Below, piece by piece: positions 36,311-48,891 of a stretch of 64,000 nucleotides of DNA (the first letter of the stretch is position 1; each line of letters starts with the position of its first letter). The stretch is from Senecio squalidus. Its lineage: Eukaryota; Streptophyta; Magnoliopsida; Asterales; Asteraceae. Below the pieces are notes generated by a model. That model saw only the letters and a list, made by a program, of their open reading frames with translations, was not told the origin of the DNA and did no database searches. Both the position numbers and the translations under genes were made by a program. Location: positions 7,865,928 to 7,929,927 of the forward strand of contig CAJVGC010000592.1 in the NCBI GenBank assembly GCA_910822075.1, in the 5' to 3' direction.

Positions 36311-36705
36311 ATCATCTAATAAATAAAATATTAATTATTAAGTCAAACTAGTTAAAATATAAAAACCAATTAAAACGAACCTAATTCCAAAAAACCCATA
36401 AGATTGAACCAACACAAAGTTAAATCAAACAGTTTCTAAGTTCTAAAAACCAAATATTTTAATTTAATTTCAAATTTTAAACAGAAATCGATACGAACTA
36501 AATCGAACTATCCGTACTCTACATCTTAATTCAATTTTTTTTTTTTTTTTTTTTTAATTTCACTAAGCTGTATCTAGAACTAAGGAAGATATTATAAAAA
36601 ATCTCAAGATGTCCCTCTTTCCCCCTCCAACTGATGTCCCCATCTAATCACACACCATCATTTCCACACCAAAACCTTCAAACTAGGGTTTCAATCAATC
36701 AATCA

Positions 36706-39700
36706 ATGGAACCTAATACCACCACCGCATCTCCACCAGACGCTACCACTGCCGTTGTTCCACCGCCGCCGATGCCGACTCTGAATTCCCCACCGCCGTT
36801 TCTAGTGAAAACTTATGATATGGTTGATGATCCTGCTACTGATAAAGTTGTTTCCTGGAGTAGTAGTAATAATAGCTTTGTTGTGTGGGACCCCCCGGAG
36901 TTCGCTAGAGATCTTTTGCCTAAGTATTTTAAGCATAATAATTTCTCCAGCTTCGTTCGCCAGCTTAATACTTATGTATGTTTTTATTCTGTTTTTAATC
37001 TGCGCTTAATCGATTATATTTAATGATTTGTTTGTTATAGTTACTTATGTTTGATTAAGTTATCGAAATGTAAGTTATATACATTATGATTAGAGTATTC
37101 TAATTCATCCGTGAATGAAACAGTCTAAATGACTACGTGATTTAGCTACCTATATGTTGATTTTAGGGCAATAAAAGGTAAAGTACGTGTAGTAATCGAA
37201 ACGATAGGTGAAATTCGTGATAACTTCTCTGTTTCGTGTTTTCTTACTTCCTCCTTGTTTGGATAATATATATGATGATTGAGGTTTAGGAAGATTCATA
37301 GGTGAAATAAACAATGTCAATGTCAAGTGAGGCATTGTTTTTGATTAATAGGCGTTGACACAATGTGATTTAGATGCCTAGATATATGATTCTGCAAACG
37401 AGAAGTATCAGTTTGAATTACAAATAGTTTTTTACTTCCTAAGTTATATATTCTGAAGTCTTGTGCATTAGAAAGAAACAGTTGTCTTAGCATGATATGT
37501 ATCTGCATAACTATAAAGATAGCATTACCTTCAGATAATGACACTCATTCGGATTTACTGTTTTAATTGTATATGGTCTCACCGGAAATGTGTAGGGCTG
37601 TCAAAATCTTTTATTGAGTAATTTCGAGTGTACACACAAAAAAGATGATTGTGACTGTTAATTCTGACAATCATTAAATATCTTTTTGTAGTAGTATATG
37701 CTCTCACCGGAAATGTTAACGGATGTCAAAATCTTGTACAGAGTAAAGTAGTAAACCACCAGAAAATCAAAATGACTATCACTATGTAGAGAAAAATAGG
37801 CAATGTGTATCTTTCTAGTTTGCAATTACATACCATGCTAATATTACAAGCTCTTCCTAATGATATGAGGTCTTAGGAAAGACAACTTATGAAATGCGAA
37901 ACCCACAATGTGTTATTCAAATTGATATATCATGTTGGTATATTATGTTGTTGTTGAGTCTTAATGCTACTGCTTGTATGACACACATGTTGGCGACTTG
38001 GTAAACCTTGTTGGTTGCTTTATCTGTGGATGGATGATAACCGGGATTGTCAATTTCTGGTCAGAATAGGGCTTTCTCTATCTTTTTCTATACCGTTGTT
38101 GGCAACTGAAAAGGCATACTATTGTATTACCTTATGTTTGTTGAAATCACATATATATGATGCAATTTATGCAAGTCATTCATTTAGTGATTTTATAGCA
38201 TTTAAGATACCGATATGTACAATTCGTTTAATTACCTTCCTTGGATGGGGGAGATCCTGGATTCTTATAAGACTATAACTTGAACTTACATAGATATCTT
38301 GTTAGGGTCTCACTTGCTGTTGTGATAATTGGAGAACATGAAGAAGTTAGGAAGAGAAGATTATGATATAAGTAAGTAGTAACCGCTAACGATATTTGGA
38401 AAAAGTCAGCGAACAACAAATTTAAACATGTGAAAGTAGAAAGAAACATTATTAACAATGTTAACCTTCGTATATCCCTTTTTGCTCTTTTTTGGTCTTA
38501 TTCAAGTTCTGCTCTGGCCGGCATTTTTAATTGATCCTGTGCAATGTTGTAACCCTGCTGTTTCTTATTCCCTGATCCATTTATTTAAACTAATTAGCAT
38601 TTCAGTCTTCTCGTTACTTGAAAAATGACTACATTCTTAGAAGTATTTGTTAATGTTATCCTGTTCCAGAGAAACAATTAGTTCGTTGTTCCATGTTGAC
38701 TTCAGTTTGCAGACATTTTTACATTAGTAAAACGAGACAGGTAACAGTTGGTAAAATGAACTTTAGTCTCAGATATCTTTAGATTCTTTTACCAAATCCT
38801 ATATAATGGATAGCCATAGGCAGTTTTGTTCCAATGCTTCTAAAACATGTTGAAATCTTAGTAACGACAAACAGGTTTAGAATGTTAAACTACAAATATG
38901 TTTATTTCGTCTAGTATGTATTTTTGTTAACTTTCATATCATTTAATTTAGCTTAAATTCAATACGGCAATATCTATGTTCACACAGTCTAGCACTTGCC
39001 TTCTTTTGTATTATTGTTTATACTAAGAACTTCTGTGTTAATCGTTTTGAACTAGTATGCAGCTTTGAAGTTATAGCTCTCGTTTAATTGACGGGAGTGC
39101 AAAATATGGTTTCTGCTCTCTTTATTTTTGTTTTTGATGTCGCAAAATATCATTTTGATTCAGTTATTAATATGTTCCGCTTCTATTGTTTGAGTTGTTA
39201 ATATACAGGGATTTAGAAAAGTCGATCCTGATCGCTGGGAGTTTGCAAATGAGGGATTTCTGCGAGGTCAAAAGCACTTGCTTAAAAGTATTGTTCGCCG
39301 AAAACCAACTTCTGGACACAACCAACCGCCTCAACAACCTCATCAACAAAACTCCTCTAATATGGCTGCATGTGTTGAAGTTGGAAAATTTGGTCTAGAG
39401 GAGGAAGTCGAGAGACTAAAAAGAGACAAAAATGTTTTGATGCAAGAACTTGTCAGACTGAGACAGCAACAACAAACAACCGACAATCAAATGCAATCAA
39501 TGGTGCAACGTCTCCAGGGAATGGAACAAAGACAGCAACAGATGATGTCATTTTTAGCAAAAGCAGTTAACAGTCCTGGATTTTTAGCTCACTTTGTTCA
39601 ACAGCAAAACGAGAGCACCCGACTCATAACAGAAGGCAACAAGAAACGTAGGTATAAAGAAGAAGCTGTTATGTCAAAAGACAATTCTTCTGTTCCTTCT

Positions 39701-40345
39701 CTTGATGGACAGATCGTAAAGTACCATCCCATGATGAACGATGCAGCACATTCAATGCTTAAACAGATCATGAAACTCGATAACAATGCACCTCGTTTGG
39801 GTAATTTTAGCTCAGGACTTACTCTTCAGGATGTCACTCCACCAGGTTCTATTCAATCGTATTTACCAGCAGTCACTGGGGTTCTTTCTGAACCTTTAGA
39901 AGCAAATTCTGAAGTCGCGCCACTAGTTGATGGTCAAGAATTACCTGGTATATCCGACCTCTCACAATTGCAAGAAATGATGCCAGATGCTACACAGAAT
40001 CAGGCACTTTTGGACACGAATTTGGTTGATGAGAAACTTCCATTAGATATTCCGTTAGATATTCCATTAGATATTGGGAGTTTTTCGCCTGATGCAGATA
40101 TAGAATGGGATAGTAATTTGCTGACAGAGATGGAGAAGTATCTTAACGCATATGATCCGTCATGGGAGCAGTTTCTTGGCCAAAGTCCGGAGGTTGATAC
40201 GACTGATGAAATGGACTTGGTACCCACGGATGATATCATTAATGAAAATGAAAGCAAGCCATCAGAAACCGAGCATTCTAGATCCCAGGTAAACCAGCTC
40301 ACAGAACAAATGGGTCATCTTTCTTCAAATACTAGAAAAACTTGA
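36706..40345 (+). CDS. HSFA1: Heat stress transcription factor, class A1
   Basis: Two exons, 36706-36975 and 39209-40345, encode 468 aa. The single 2.2-kb intron interrupts the DNA-binding domain after RQLNTY, the position conserved in plant HSFs. The DBD spans about 31-123 (PPFLVKTYDMVDD to KHLLKSIVRRK). The HR-A/B coiled coil for trimerisation is about 151-213, followed by a basic NLS NKKRRYKEE at 234. The AHA activation motif DPSWEQFL is at 406-413 and a C-terminal NES-type LTEQMGHLS at 454. This set is typical of HSFA1, the master activators that bind heat shock elements as trimers in the nucleus. An in-frame ATG at 36634 could add 24 residues; I chose 36706 because family members start near there. 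A TATAAAAA box lies at 36593. A small LDIP repeat (three units) occurs near residue 370. Confidence 0.93.
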
Positions 40346-40980
40346 TTATGTTTGGAACAATATATACACAAACTTGTTCCCATATCATTGGAGGTAAAAG
40401 CTCGAAAGTAATATAGTAGCTGTTTTAGTTGTTAACGTGTTATCTTTTCTCTTGCCTCCAAAGAGAAGTTAATACTCGATTCTGCACTTTTTTGCATGAG
40501 GTACTTGTATACTTAATTTTTTTAGACATCCATCATGTCTTTTCGAAAAAAAAAAAAAACTGTTGTAAAAGTTTAAATTCCTAATCGTTTCCGTACATTG
40601 ATGGTAGACTGAACAACCTTAGCAGTTCAGTGGTTTGTACAATGCTAAAAGCATGAAAATCGATCCTAGTGATTTGTTGATTGATAAAAACACGTTTTTT
40701 TTGTTGAAATGGTTTTGTTATCTTGGGTCTTTTGTACTGATTCAATGGTTGTTGAAAATGGTGAATTTGATAGTGGTTCAAGTGTTAACCGTATTTTTGC
40801 TTTTGCATCCTTCAATATGTGTACTCTGTTTTAACCCACACTTTTGGTCATTTGTAGCGTGAGATTTTAAGCCAACATAAAGAAATTTTGAATATCGGTA
40901 TTAGTTTACATGAAAATAATACATAAAAATGTAACAAAGGTGCTGTGCTAGCTTAGATAGTTAGATGTGTGTGGGTTGCA

Positions 40981-42558
40981 GCAGGACCTGGTTACGGTAA
41001 TCAGCTAAAGCCAAATTGGGAAGATATCCCGATACAGTGTATAGTGTAAAGTAAAGTTTTTCTTGAATGCTCCAACTGCCTCCTGCATTAAGTAGTTATT
41101 CTGTGGTAACTGGCCTTGTTTGTTTAAAATTATATTAATTTGCCGATCAGAGATGCGTTACCTGCGGAAAATCACCATTTGGCATCTGGGAATTGATCAA
41201 TAACTTCGCTGCTCTATGTAAAGGAGTCGGGTCTCTTTCTGCCTGTACAGTAATAAATATGGTCACGTAAAAATATAATATAATAAAGTTTCCAGATAAG
41301 AAACCGACCTGCTTAGAACGAATCAGCCCCATCATAGCCCAAGAAGTATGTACCAAGTTAGACTGATCTCCTTCTAAAGGGACATATCTGTTTATAAAGT
41401 AACCATTGAGAAGAATGCCGGTCAATTTGAGCTAAATCTTACAGTTCAAGCTGGATACATACAATATACTGGAGTATGTTACACATTTCAAGACACTTAT
41501 CCATTTATCAACGGTAAGTTGTCTTATATTACCTTCTCAGAACAGGATCGGTAGCTTTCTCCCCAACCACCATCTTTACGTTGTATTTTTAGTAGAAAAT
41601 CGACAGCTTTACGCGTAATATGCGAATTTTCATACTTATTTCCTATTGATGTCAAAACCTCCAAGAGCCCACCAAGTACTATTTATAAAACACACACCCC
41701 ACTCTCCATACCTAAAACCCATGGCTCTTTAGTTCGTAAAATTAGTGATTATGTTATTTAAACCGTTTAAAAATATGATGTCCAAGGATGAGAACTAAAC
41801 CATGAACTGTCTAGCTTCTGCATTTTCTCCAGGTATCCACCTGCAGCCGATAGGAAGGTTTCTATCTCTTTCCCTCTATGTTCTGGATAAAACCTGTTGA
41901 ACAAAACCAGGGCCTGCATCGCTGATGATGTGCATTCAACACACTTTACACGATGACTATTGAAGTGGACATAATTATAGATTAAACTGCAACGAGTACA
42001 TGTCTTACTCATGCTCAATGATAATGTCCTCAAAGAATTCCGTAGGATTAAGAAGCTAAATCCAACAGATGCAGGTTTAATAAATAATAAATAAATAAAG
42101 ATATGTAATGAAAGCATGGATTGAAAAATAAAAAAAGGAGACACTCTGTTATCGATTACCTCCAGCCATTTTGATGATTCCGCTGGTTCCCATCCTGTTA
42201 GGCCTCCATCTTTGCTCTACATCATCAACAGAATTATTGAAAGGATTATACGGGGCGATGAAAGAGCGTTTAAGCGATTTATGCATGCCTGTAAGGAAAG
42301 GATTATTTTGACAGCGTCATTAAGTTGCCAACAACATCTGAGGGTATCATTGATAATAGGAAGACGACGGAATATAAATAGTAGACATTGAGATGCTGTT
42401 TGTGATTATGTCCGTCCTTATTATACAAATATACCTTTAATCCTTCAGCCGTACAATCTGAAACTTGCCATCCATGGTCTTGACCTGAAAAGGTCCACGA
42501 ACCTTATAGAAATATGTCAATACATGCTTTTGAAGTCACCAGAAGTATTGTCCTTAAC
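40981..42558 (-). pseudogene. Oxidosqualene cyclase pseudogene, 5'-truncated
   Basis: Counterparts of exons 10-18 of the complete gene at 51935-55801 can be seen in order on minus, beginning at 42435-42558. Exon 10 keeps the normal catalytic DCTAE but has an Arg-to-stop change (SMY-TGA-HIS) and a one-base insertion. Exon 11 is scrambled with a deletion. In the last exon one G is missing in the FPIWALADYR region, creating a stop. Exons 12-17 remain readable (for example EPAESSKWLE and DPTPLHRAAKLL). Exons 1-9 are absent. It was a tandem copy of the neighbouring triterpene cyclase and is now dead. Confidence 0.92.
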
Positions 42559-42647
42559 CTGCATAATAGTAGCGAGTTCAATAACAAATACAACTTCAAT
42601 ATTATCTTTAACTAGTTACTTAAACAATGTATTATAGTAGGAATATG

Positions 42648-43573
42648 CACTAGTACAGGAAACGTTTTTTGGAGGGGTGAAAAACATTTTTTAGAGGGGT
42701 TATGTGACCTCTCTAAGATGTCGCTCTGAAAGATCAACCATTTTTTGGAGGGGTTCCCCTAACCGCTCTAATAAACAATTCAACCCCTCCAAAAAAGCAT
42801 TTTCCGATTTAAATTAATAATTAAATATATATCTTTTGGAGCGATCGTAGAAAGTTTTAAGAGCTAATTTTCCATTTTAAATAAATATTTAGATTAATAA
42901 ACTATCCTATCTTTTGGAGCGGTTATAGAACTCTCTAAAATATCTTTAAATAATTGATAATAATAAAATTTAATAATTAAAAATTATCCAGTAACAAACT
43001 AAAACATAAAACAAGCTGAACAACGATCTAAACAAATGTGCAACAAACAACGATTTGCAAACCAATGAAACATACTAAAATTTAAAACTGATCCAACATT
43101 TTTACAATACCATAGCAAACAACTAAAAGTAACATATCAAAACAAAAAAAGACATATTTTATCTTCTTCGTAGACGTTCATCGATCACTTTAGTTTTAAA
43201 CTGGTCCAACACTTTTACCATTAGTTGCTCGCGTTTGGTTTTTTGAAAAATGCTAGTATCGTTCCAAATCTAAATGCAAATAAATAAATAAAAGTTAGAT
43301 TCGATAAATACTAGAATCGTTGCAATTCAAAATAGAATGTACTTACTTTATTTGGAAAAGATCCAAAAATAAAATCGTAAATAAACTTTATCACCCAAAT
43401 ATCCGCACTCCCAATTTGATTGATGACACTAAATAGAATTAATAATTAATAATTAATAAATAAAATTCACCAAAATATAATAAACTTATTAAAAAAATAA
43501 AAAAACTTACTTTAACCATTCTCCAAGCAAATTTTTCTTTAAAAGTTTTTTCAAGTACCTTCGAAAACGGATC
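42648..43573. mobile_element. CACTA-like transposon remnant
   Basis: It begins CACTAGTACAGGAAACG and is followed by repeated TTTTGGAGGGGTT motifs in both orientations within 150 bp, as in CACTA subterminal regions. The far end is not visible because the LTR at 43574 follows directly. No transposase recognised. Confidence 0.5.
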
Positions 43574-44158
43574 TGTCGAACTAGGTTTGTATTTAAACAA
43601 ACGTGTAGATTTAGATCTATCAAAGAAGTTGCAGCGGATCAACAATTTGATATTATCAAGGGTTAATTGATTAACATTTTATATGTATATGAATGAATAA
43701 ACGTTAACAATTAAGAACACAAGTATTTCACCAACAACCTCAATCTATTAAGAATAATTGTTTCGTTAACAGACGTGTGTTTACAATGACACAGGGATCT
43801 ATTTATATAGACCTTGAGGAAACCCTAATTACAATTAGGTTACGACTCTAAAAGAAATCTACGAAGATAATTATCAATATTTGTTTACATAATTATCTCC
43901 TTACAACACGCTAACAATATCTATCACATAAGCAGTAGTAACATGCTCGCCAGTAAAAACTCTTCGTGCAGATCCATGCAGCCAGTAGTATTAGTGCAAC
44001 CAGTATTAAGTTAGAAGTAGTAATATCACCACTAGTCATCTCCAATACTTGACCATCAGTAGGAACTATAGCCAACATTATTATCACTCACCAGTATTAA
44101 CAAACTTACCCACCAGTACTAACTAACTTCACCGGTATTAACATATTATAACCCAACA
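43574..44158 (-). mobile_element. 3' LTR of SIRE-like copia element
   Basis: Read on minus it starts TGTTGGGTTATAATATG right after a purine-rich tract (TTTAGGCGGAGAT) and ends near CTAGTTCGACA. It has TATATAAATA about two-thirds along. It is related to the LTR at 57817-58340, especially around GATCCGCTGCAA. The env-like ORF lies immediately upstream. Confidence 0.75.
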
Positions 44159-44180
44159 ATCTCCGCCTAAACTTCTGCAT

Positions 44181-47100
44181 TCATTCAAAAGCATAGGTTT
44201 CTTCATTACAAAACTTGGAGAATGTTTCCAATACCTCTAACTGACTACATCGAGTTTCTGTGATCTGTGAGCTGATCTTCCAAAGTAGTTGAACTGCTTC
44301 ATTTGAATCTTGATTAGCCTTCAACTTGACATTAAGCATGTTGATCATTATGTTGATGACGTGCTTGTGCTTTTTCTCTACCAAGAAATACTCTGTTGAG
44401 CCATCACTTCTACTCAACGAATAAACACCACAACTTTCATAGTGTATCCATTCAAGAACTGGAGTAAATCTTGATAGCTTCTTACGAACGTTTTCAGGCT
44501 CAAAGATAAGTTCTAACACCTCTATAAATTTATCATTAAAATCCAGAACTGTACCTTGGCCATTTGAATACTTCTTGCTTCCAATGAGGAAAAGATCCAC
44601 CAAGTCCCTTCGACTGATATTCCTGAAGATTTCCAGATGACTGTAAAACACTCTGAAGCTCTTGTCAGCTCTAACAACTTTGTACCCATTCTTCCCATCA
44701 ATAACCACAGCAAAACCAATCTACTATGGGCATCTCCGTGAAAGTGGTTGCACAATGAATATCTTCAGAATGTATGATCAGAGTCTTCATGTCATCAAAG
44801 ACTCTATCTGCAGCTTTATTTACCTGGTCATCCGAAATCTCAGGTACACATCCAAACTCAAAGTTTCCAGAGATGTCTTCTTGCTTGATCTGGAAAACTT
44901 TTGGCTTTTCTTCCTCTTTCTTAGCATCTTTTTCTTTCTCATTTTCCTGAGAACCTTCAGTTATAGATTTCTGTTGTTCAACTTTTGTCTTTTTCACACC
45001 AGTCTTAACAGATGAACTGATGCTTGCCTTTCTCTTTGTACCAGTAGTAACTGTTTCTACTGCTGGCTTTGACTTCCTGGTAGTAGGAACATCACCACCT
45101 GGATAAGTTCTTTTTCTCTTCTCAGGCACAGACTTTGATTGAACCTTCTTCTTATCTTCTTCCTTCTTCTTGCCAAAGTGCACTACCTTGTATCCTCTGT
45201 CAAGAGCAGCCTTGAGAGCTCTTTCCTTCTCCAACTCTTCTCTCTCTCTATCCAGCTTGGCTTGCTCTTGAGCAGCTTTCAAAATCCTTTTCTCCTTGAT
45301 GTACAAATACAAGACATTATCAAGCGTCATTGGACCGAGTTGCTTACCACTATATTTTCCAGTTGATTTAAGGAAGTCTGTGTATTTCTTTTTGTCTTCA
45401 GCCCTCCTTGTGTTTCTTTTGACAGTGTTTTTGCTCCTCTCCTCTTCTTTCTTCTTCTTTTGTAGCAAGATTTCATCCTTTTCAAGCATATTTTGGGCAA
45501 TCTTTGCATCTTCTTTCTCTTGCGCTTTTCTTTTTAATTCATCTTGTATCTGCTCATCAGCCATCTTTTGAGCAGCAATTGCATCTTCTTGCTCAATCTT
45601 CTTTAACCTTTCCTTTTCAGATTGGGCTTTTTCTTGTTCTTCTCTTTCGAGTTCCATCAACCTTATTTTCTCATCCCTTTCTTCAGCAAGCTTTCTTTTC
45701 TTTTCTTGTTCTTCCTCCTCCATTTCTTTATTTGACTTTTCTATCAGCTTACCCTTTCCCTTGCTTCTGTGTTCTGGATCATCATCAAGGAACACTTTTT
45801 TGTATTCCTTTCTTGGTAGTGATGAAACCAATTGGTCTTTGCTGAATAGGTGGAGGAATAATGGGCTCAGTAGTTTCACCAATTGTACCTGTAAATCCAC
45901 CAGTAGCAAAAGCAACTGGTTTTTCCTTAGGTTTTTCAGCAGCTGCTTTTCTTTGACGAGCTACAGCAGCCGCAATTTGTTCCTTTCTTAAAGCCTCAGC
46001 TTTCAACCGTTCTTGCTTGGCTTTCCCCTCCTTCATCTTCTCAAGTTCTGAAGCTAATGTTGCATCAACTTCAATTAGGGGAACTAATGGTGGAGTACCA
46101 GTAGTAACATCAGCTTCAGATTCACCAGTTTTAACTGGTGGTTCACCAGTAGGAATTTCTTCTTCTTTGTCACCAGTATTAAATGGTGGCTCCTCACCAG
46201 TAGTAACTGGTGGTTCCTCACCAGTATTAACTGGTGGTTCATTTATGATTTCCTTATCTTGTTCCTTCTCACTTTCTTCTTTCTTTTCTTCCTTCTCAGA
46301 CTTAGCAGTGCCTTCCAAAATTTCATCCACACGCTCCCTTGCTTGTTTGATTTATGCTCCAGTCGCTCCCATGTTCATAATCACATCGTGCAATTCTTGA
46401 TCTTCAGATGTCCATTTAGTGGAATTTGATACAACAAAAAAGGTGGATATGGGGCATATCCTTGATCCTTTTGTCCAGACTGCTTTTTACCTTCACCTTC
46501 CTCCTTGTTACTTGTCACAGATGTTTTAATTTCAATTTCAGTTTCATGATCTGACCATTCAAAGTCTGCATCAGTGACTACCTTTTCAGCCTTTGTATCC
46601 TCCTTCTCAACCTGTTTAACAACCACCTATTCTTCTTCCTTCTCTACCTCCATTTCAACATCTTCAAAAATAGGAACTTCTTTTTCAGCTTGTTGTTCCT
46701 CTTCTTTCTGTACTTCCTTGTCAAATGGCTTTTCTTCAACTTTCTCCCCCTTATTGGCAGCATTCTCATCATGATTTCCTGAGGAGATGGAGCTTGAACT
46801 TGAACTTGAAGGAGTGGGCAATTTAGGCTTTGCACCACCCTTCTTGCTTCATTGCTTTTCAACCCTCTTGCCAATCTTTACAGGTTTCTTTAAAACAATC
46901 CTGCACAGTTTCACATCTTTTACCAACCTAGACACCAATTTCTTGAGTCTCTTTATTTCCTCCTCCTGACCATCCACCTCCAATATGAACTTTTGACACA
47001 TTTCCATCAATTCCAGGTTTGTATAGTTATAGCTATCCTTCCCACCCTTCTGTTGAGTACCAACATTGGGCAGATCCTTGGATGATTTAGAGGGTGCCTC

Positions 47101-48287
47101 CTGCCTTGCAGAAGCATCACCCTCCCCATTGGTCTCTTGGCGCCTAGTACCTCTCGAGAATGATTTCGAAGAAACATCCTCTTTAAGAGTTTCCGTTGAT
47201 TAGGTCTTAGTGCCTTTCTTACTGTCCTGAGTACCACGAGGTGGTGCATCAGTTGTATGAGCCCTTTCAACATGGTCTCCCCCTCCTTATGGACCACCTT
47301 CTTAACTTGTTTTGTAACTGGTTTGACTGTTTTAGGCTTAGGTCCAAGAGGTGAAGGACCCCTCTTGACCTTGGGGGCGTACTCCTTCTGAGGTGTACTA
47401 TGAGTTGATGGGGATGGTGCACCAGAGGCACTCTTTTCAGGTTCAGTAACAGGTTCAGATGATGGAACAAGTGGTGTGGGTTGGGACTCAAGTGGGTTAC
47501 TTGGACCTTCACTAGTTGAAACAGGTACACTCACCATTGTTGAAAACAAAGATGTCACATTCCCAGAAAACTTATTGACAGTTCTCCTCATATTTGAAAA
47601 TGTTTTCTTGGAGTGAGAATCCATGAGGAGAACTTCTCCCTCAGTGGACAAATTATCTAGCTCTTTGTTAAAAATAACTTGTAAAAATCGTGGATACATT
47701 AAAAACTTGTTTTCCACGTGAGCAAGATTCCACTTAAGGTCTGAAAAGTTCATGTTGGAAAAATTGTCCACCCTTCCTGTAGCTAGACACGCCATAGCAG
47801 TAGCTATGGTGATGTTAAACTCATTCCAGGTGTACCTCTTTTTGGAGATACACTGTTCTAAAACATGTACCAGGTACCTCCATTGGGGAGAGAGAAGCGC
47901 CTTTTGAAAAGTGAATTTAGTTAGGCTTCCCTCATACCCCATTCTTACAAAAATAAAGAAGAGTTCATCGTTTGGAATAGAAGTAATACCTGAGGCATCT
48001 TGTAGTTCAATATGAGAGCGAACGTTGGCCTCAGTAACTATGATTTCCTTCTTTTCAATAACAGCTCTGATGCGTTCTTGATCATTGATGTTTTCAAGAA
48101 TGGTTGTGTTCCAAAAATCGCGGATGTGCTTTTCATGAACCTCTGGGTTCACCGTTAAAGCATAACGAATATATGATTTTCGAAGGAATTTGTTGATTTG
48201 ATGAAAATCGGTTGCTTCTTTATGAAGGGTTAGGTCAGCGACGATGTTGTGAGAGGCACCAAAAGCAAGTTCTTGTTGTTCCGCCAT
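44181..48287 (-). pseudogene. Degenerate env-like/extra ORF of a SIRE-type copia element
   Basis: Starting at 48287, about 330 residues are open (including ALTVNPEVHEKHIRDFW and SPQWRYLVHVLEQC). This ORF type I know from composite-family retroelement annotations. Further downstream come long Glu/Lys-rich coiled-coil stretches and a C-terminal part (to 44181) spread over several frames with stops and frameshifts. It lies directly before a polypurine tract and 3' LTR, where SIRE/Maximus copia elements carry an extra env-like ORF. The function of such ORFs is unproven. No gag or pol is present; the element is cut off at about 48290. The tail is similar to the ORF remnant at 57497-57742. Confidence 0.65.
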
Positions 48288-48402
48288 TGATTTTGTGAAT
48301 AATTATCGTTGAGAATGATCGATTTAGGGTTTGCTGAAGATGAGGGTTTCTTTTGAATGGTCAGGGGTAGGGGTAGGGCCAGGGGTAGGGGTAGCAAACA
48401 GT

Positions 48403-48827
48403 TCAGTGATCAGGTCTAGCCGACTGGGTACCACTACCTCCAGCCTGAAACTGTTGATATTGGGAACCACGCCCACCAGGCTGAAACTGCTGCCTATACT
48501 GCGAACCACTACCACTAGCCTGAAACTGTTCCCCGTACTGGGGACCACTCCAACCACCCTGAAACTGACCTCCATACTGGGGTTGAGACCCAGTGTACCC
48601 TTGAGAAGTTGGAGGACGTACATAATAGGCAGGTGGGGGAAACGCAAATTGTTGCGATCCGTAATTCATCCAGCCCAGATTATGTTCATATCCTATAGCT
48701 TTAGTAGGGATTTGAGCAAAATCCTGCCACATGTCGTTGTTACCCACTCCACTATCGATGTTCCGTTGAGAACGATCATGGATTTCCCTCAATGCCTCGT
48801 TCTGCAAAATAAATTGAAATATATTAA

Positions 48828-48891
<64 letters not shown>

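Noticed and set aside
43439..43645. 68-residue minus-strand frame
   Set aside because: It crosses the boundary between the LTR (43574) and the flanking CACTA-like remnant, so it is a chance frame.
45139..46774. Long Ser/Phe-rich open frames on the plus strand
   Set aside because: They lie opposite the Glu/Lys-rich minus-strand frame of the retroelement ORF; GAA/AAG codons read backwards give TTC/CTT. Shadow frames only.
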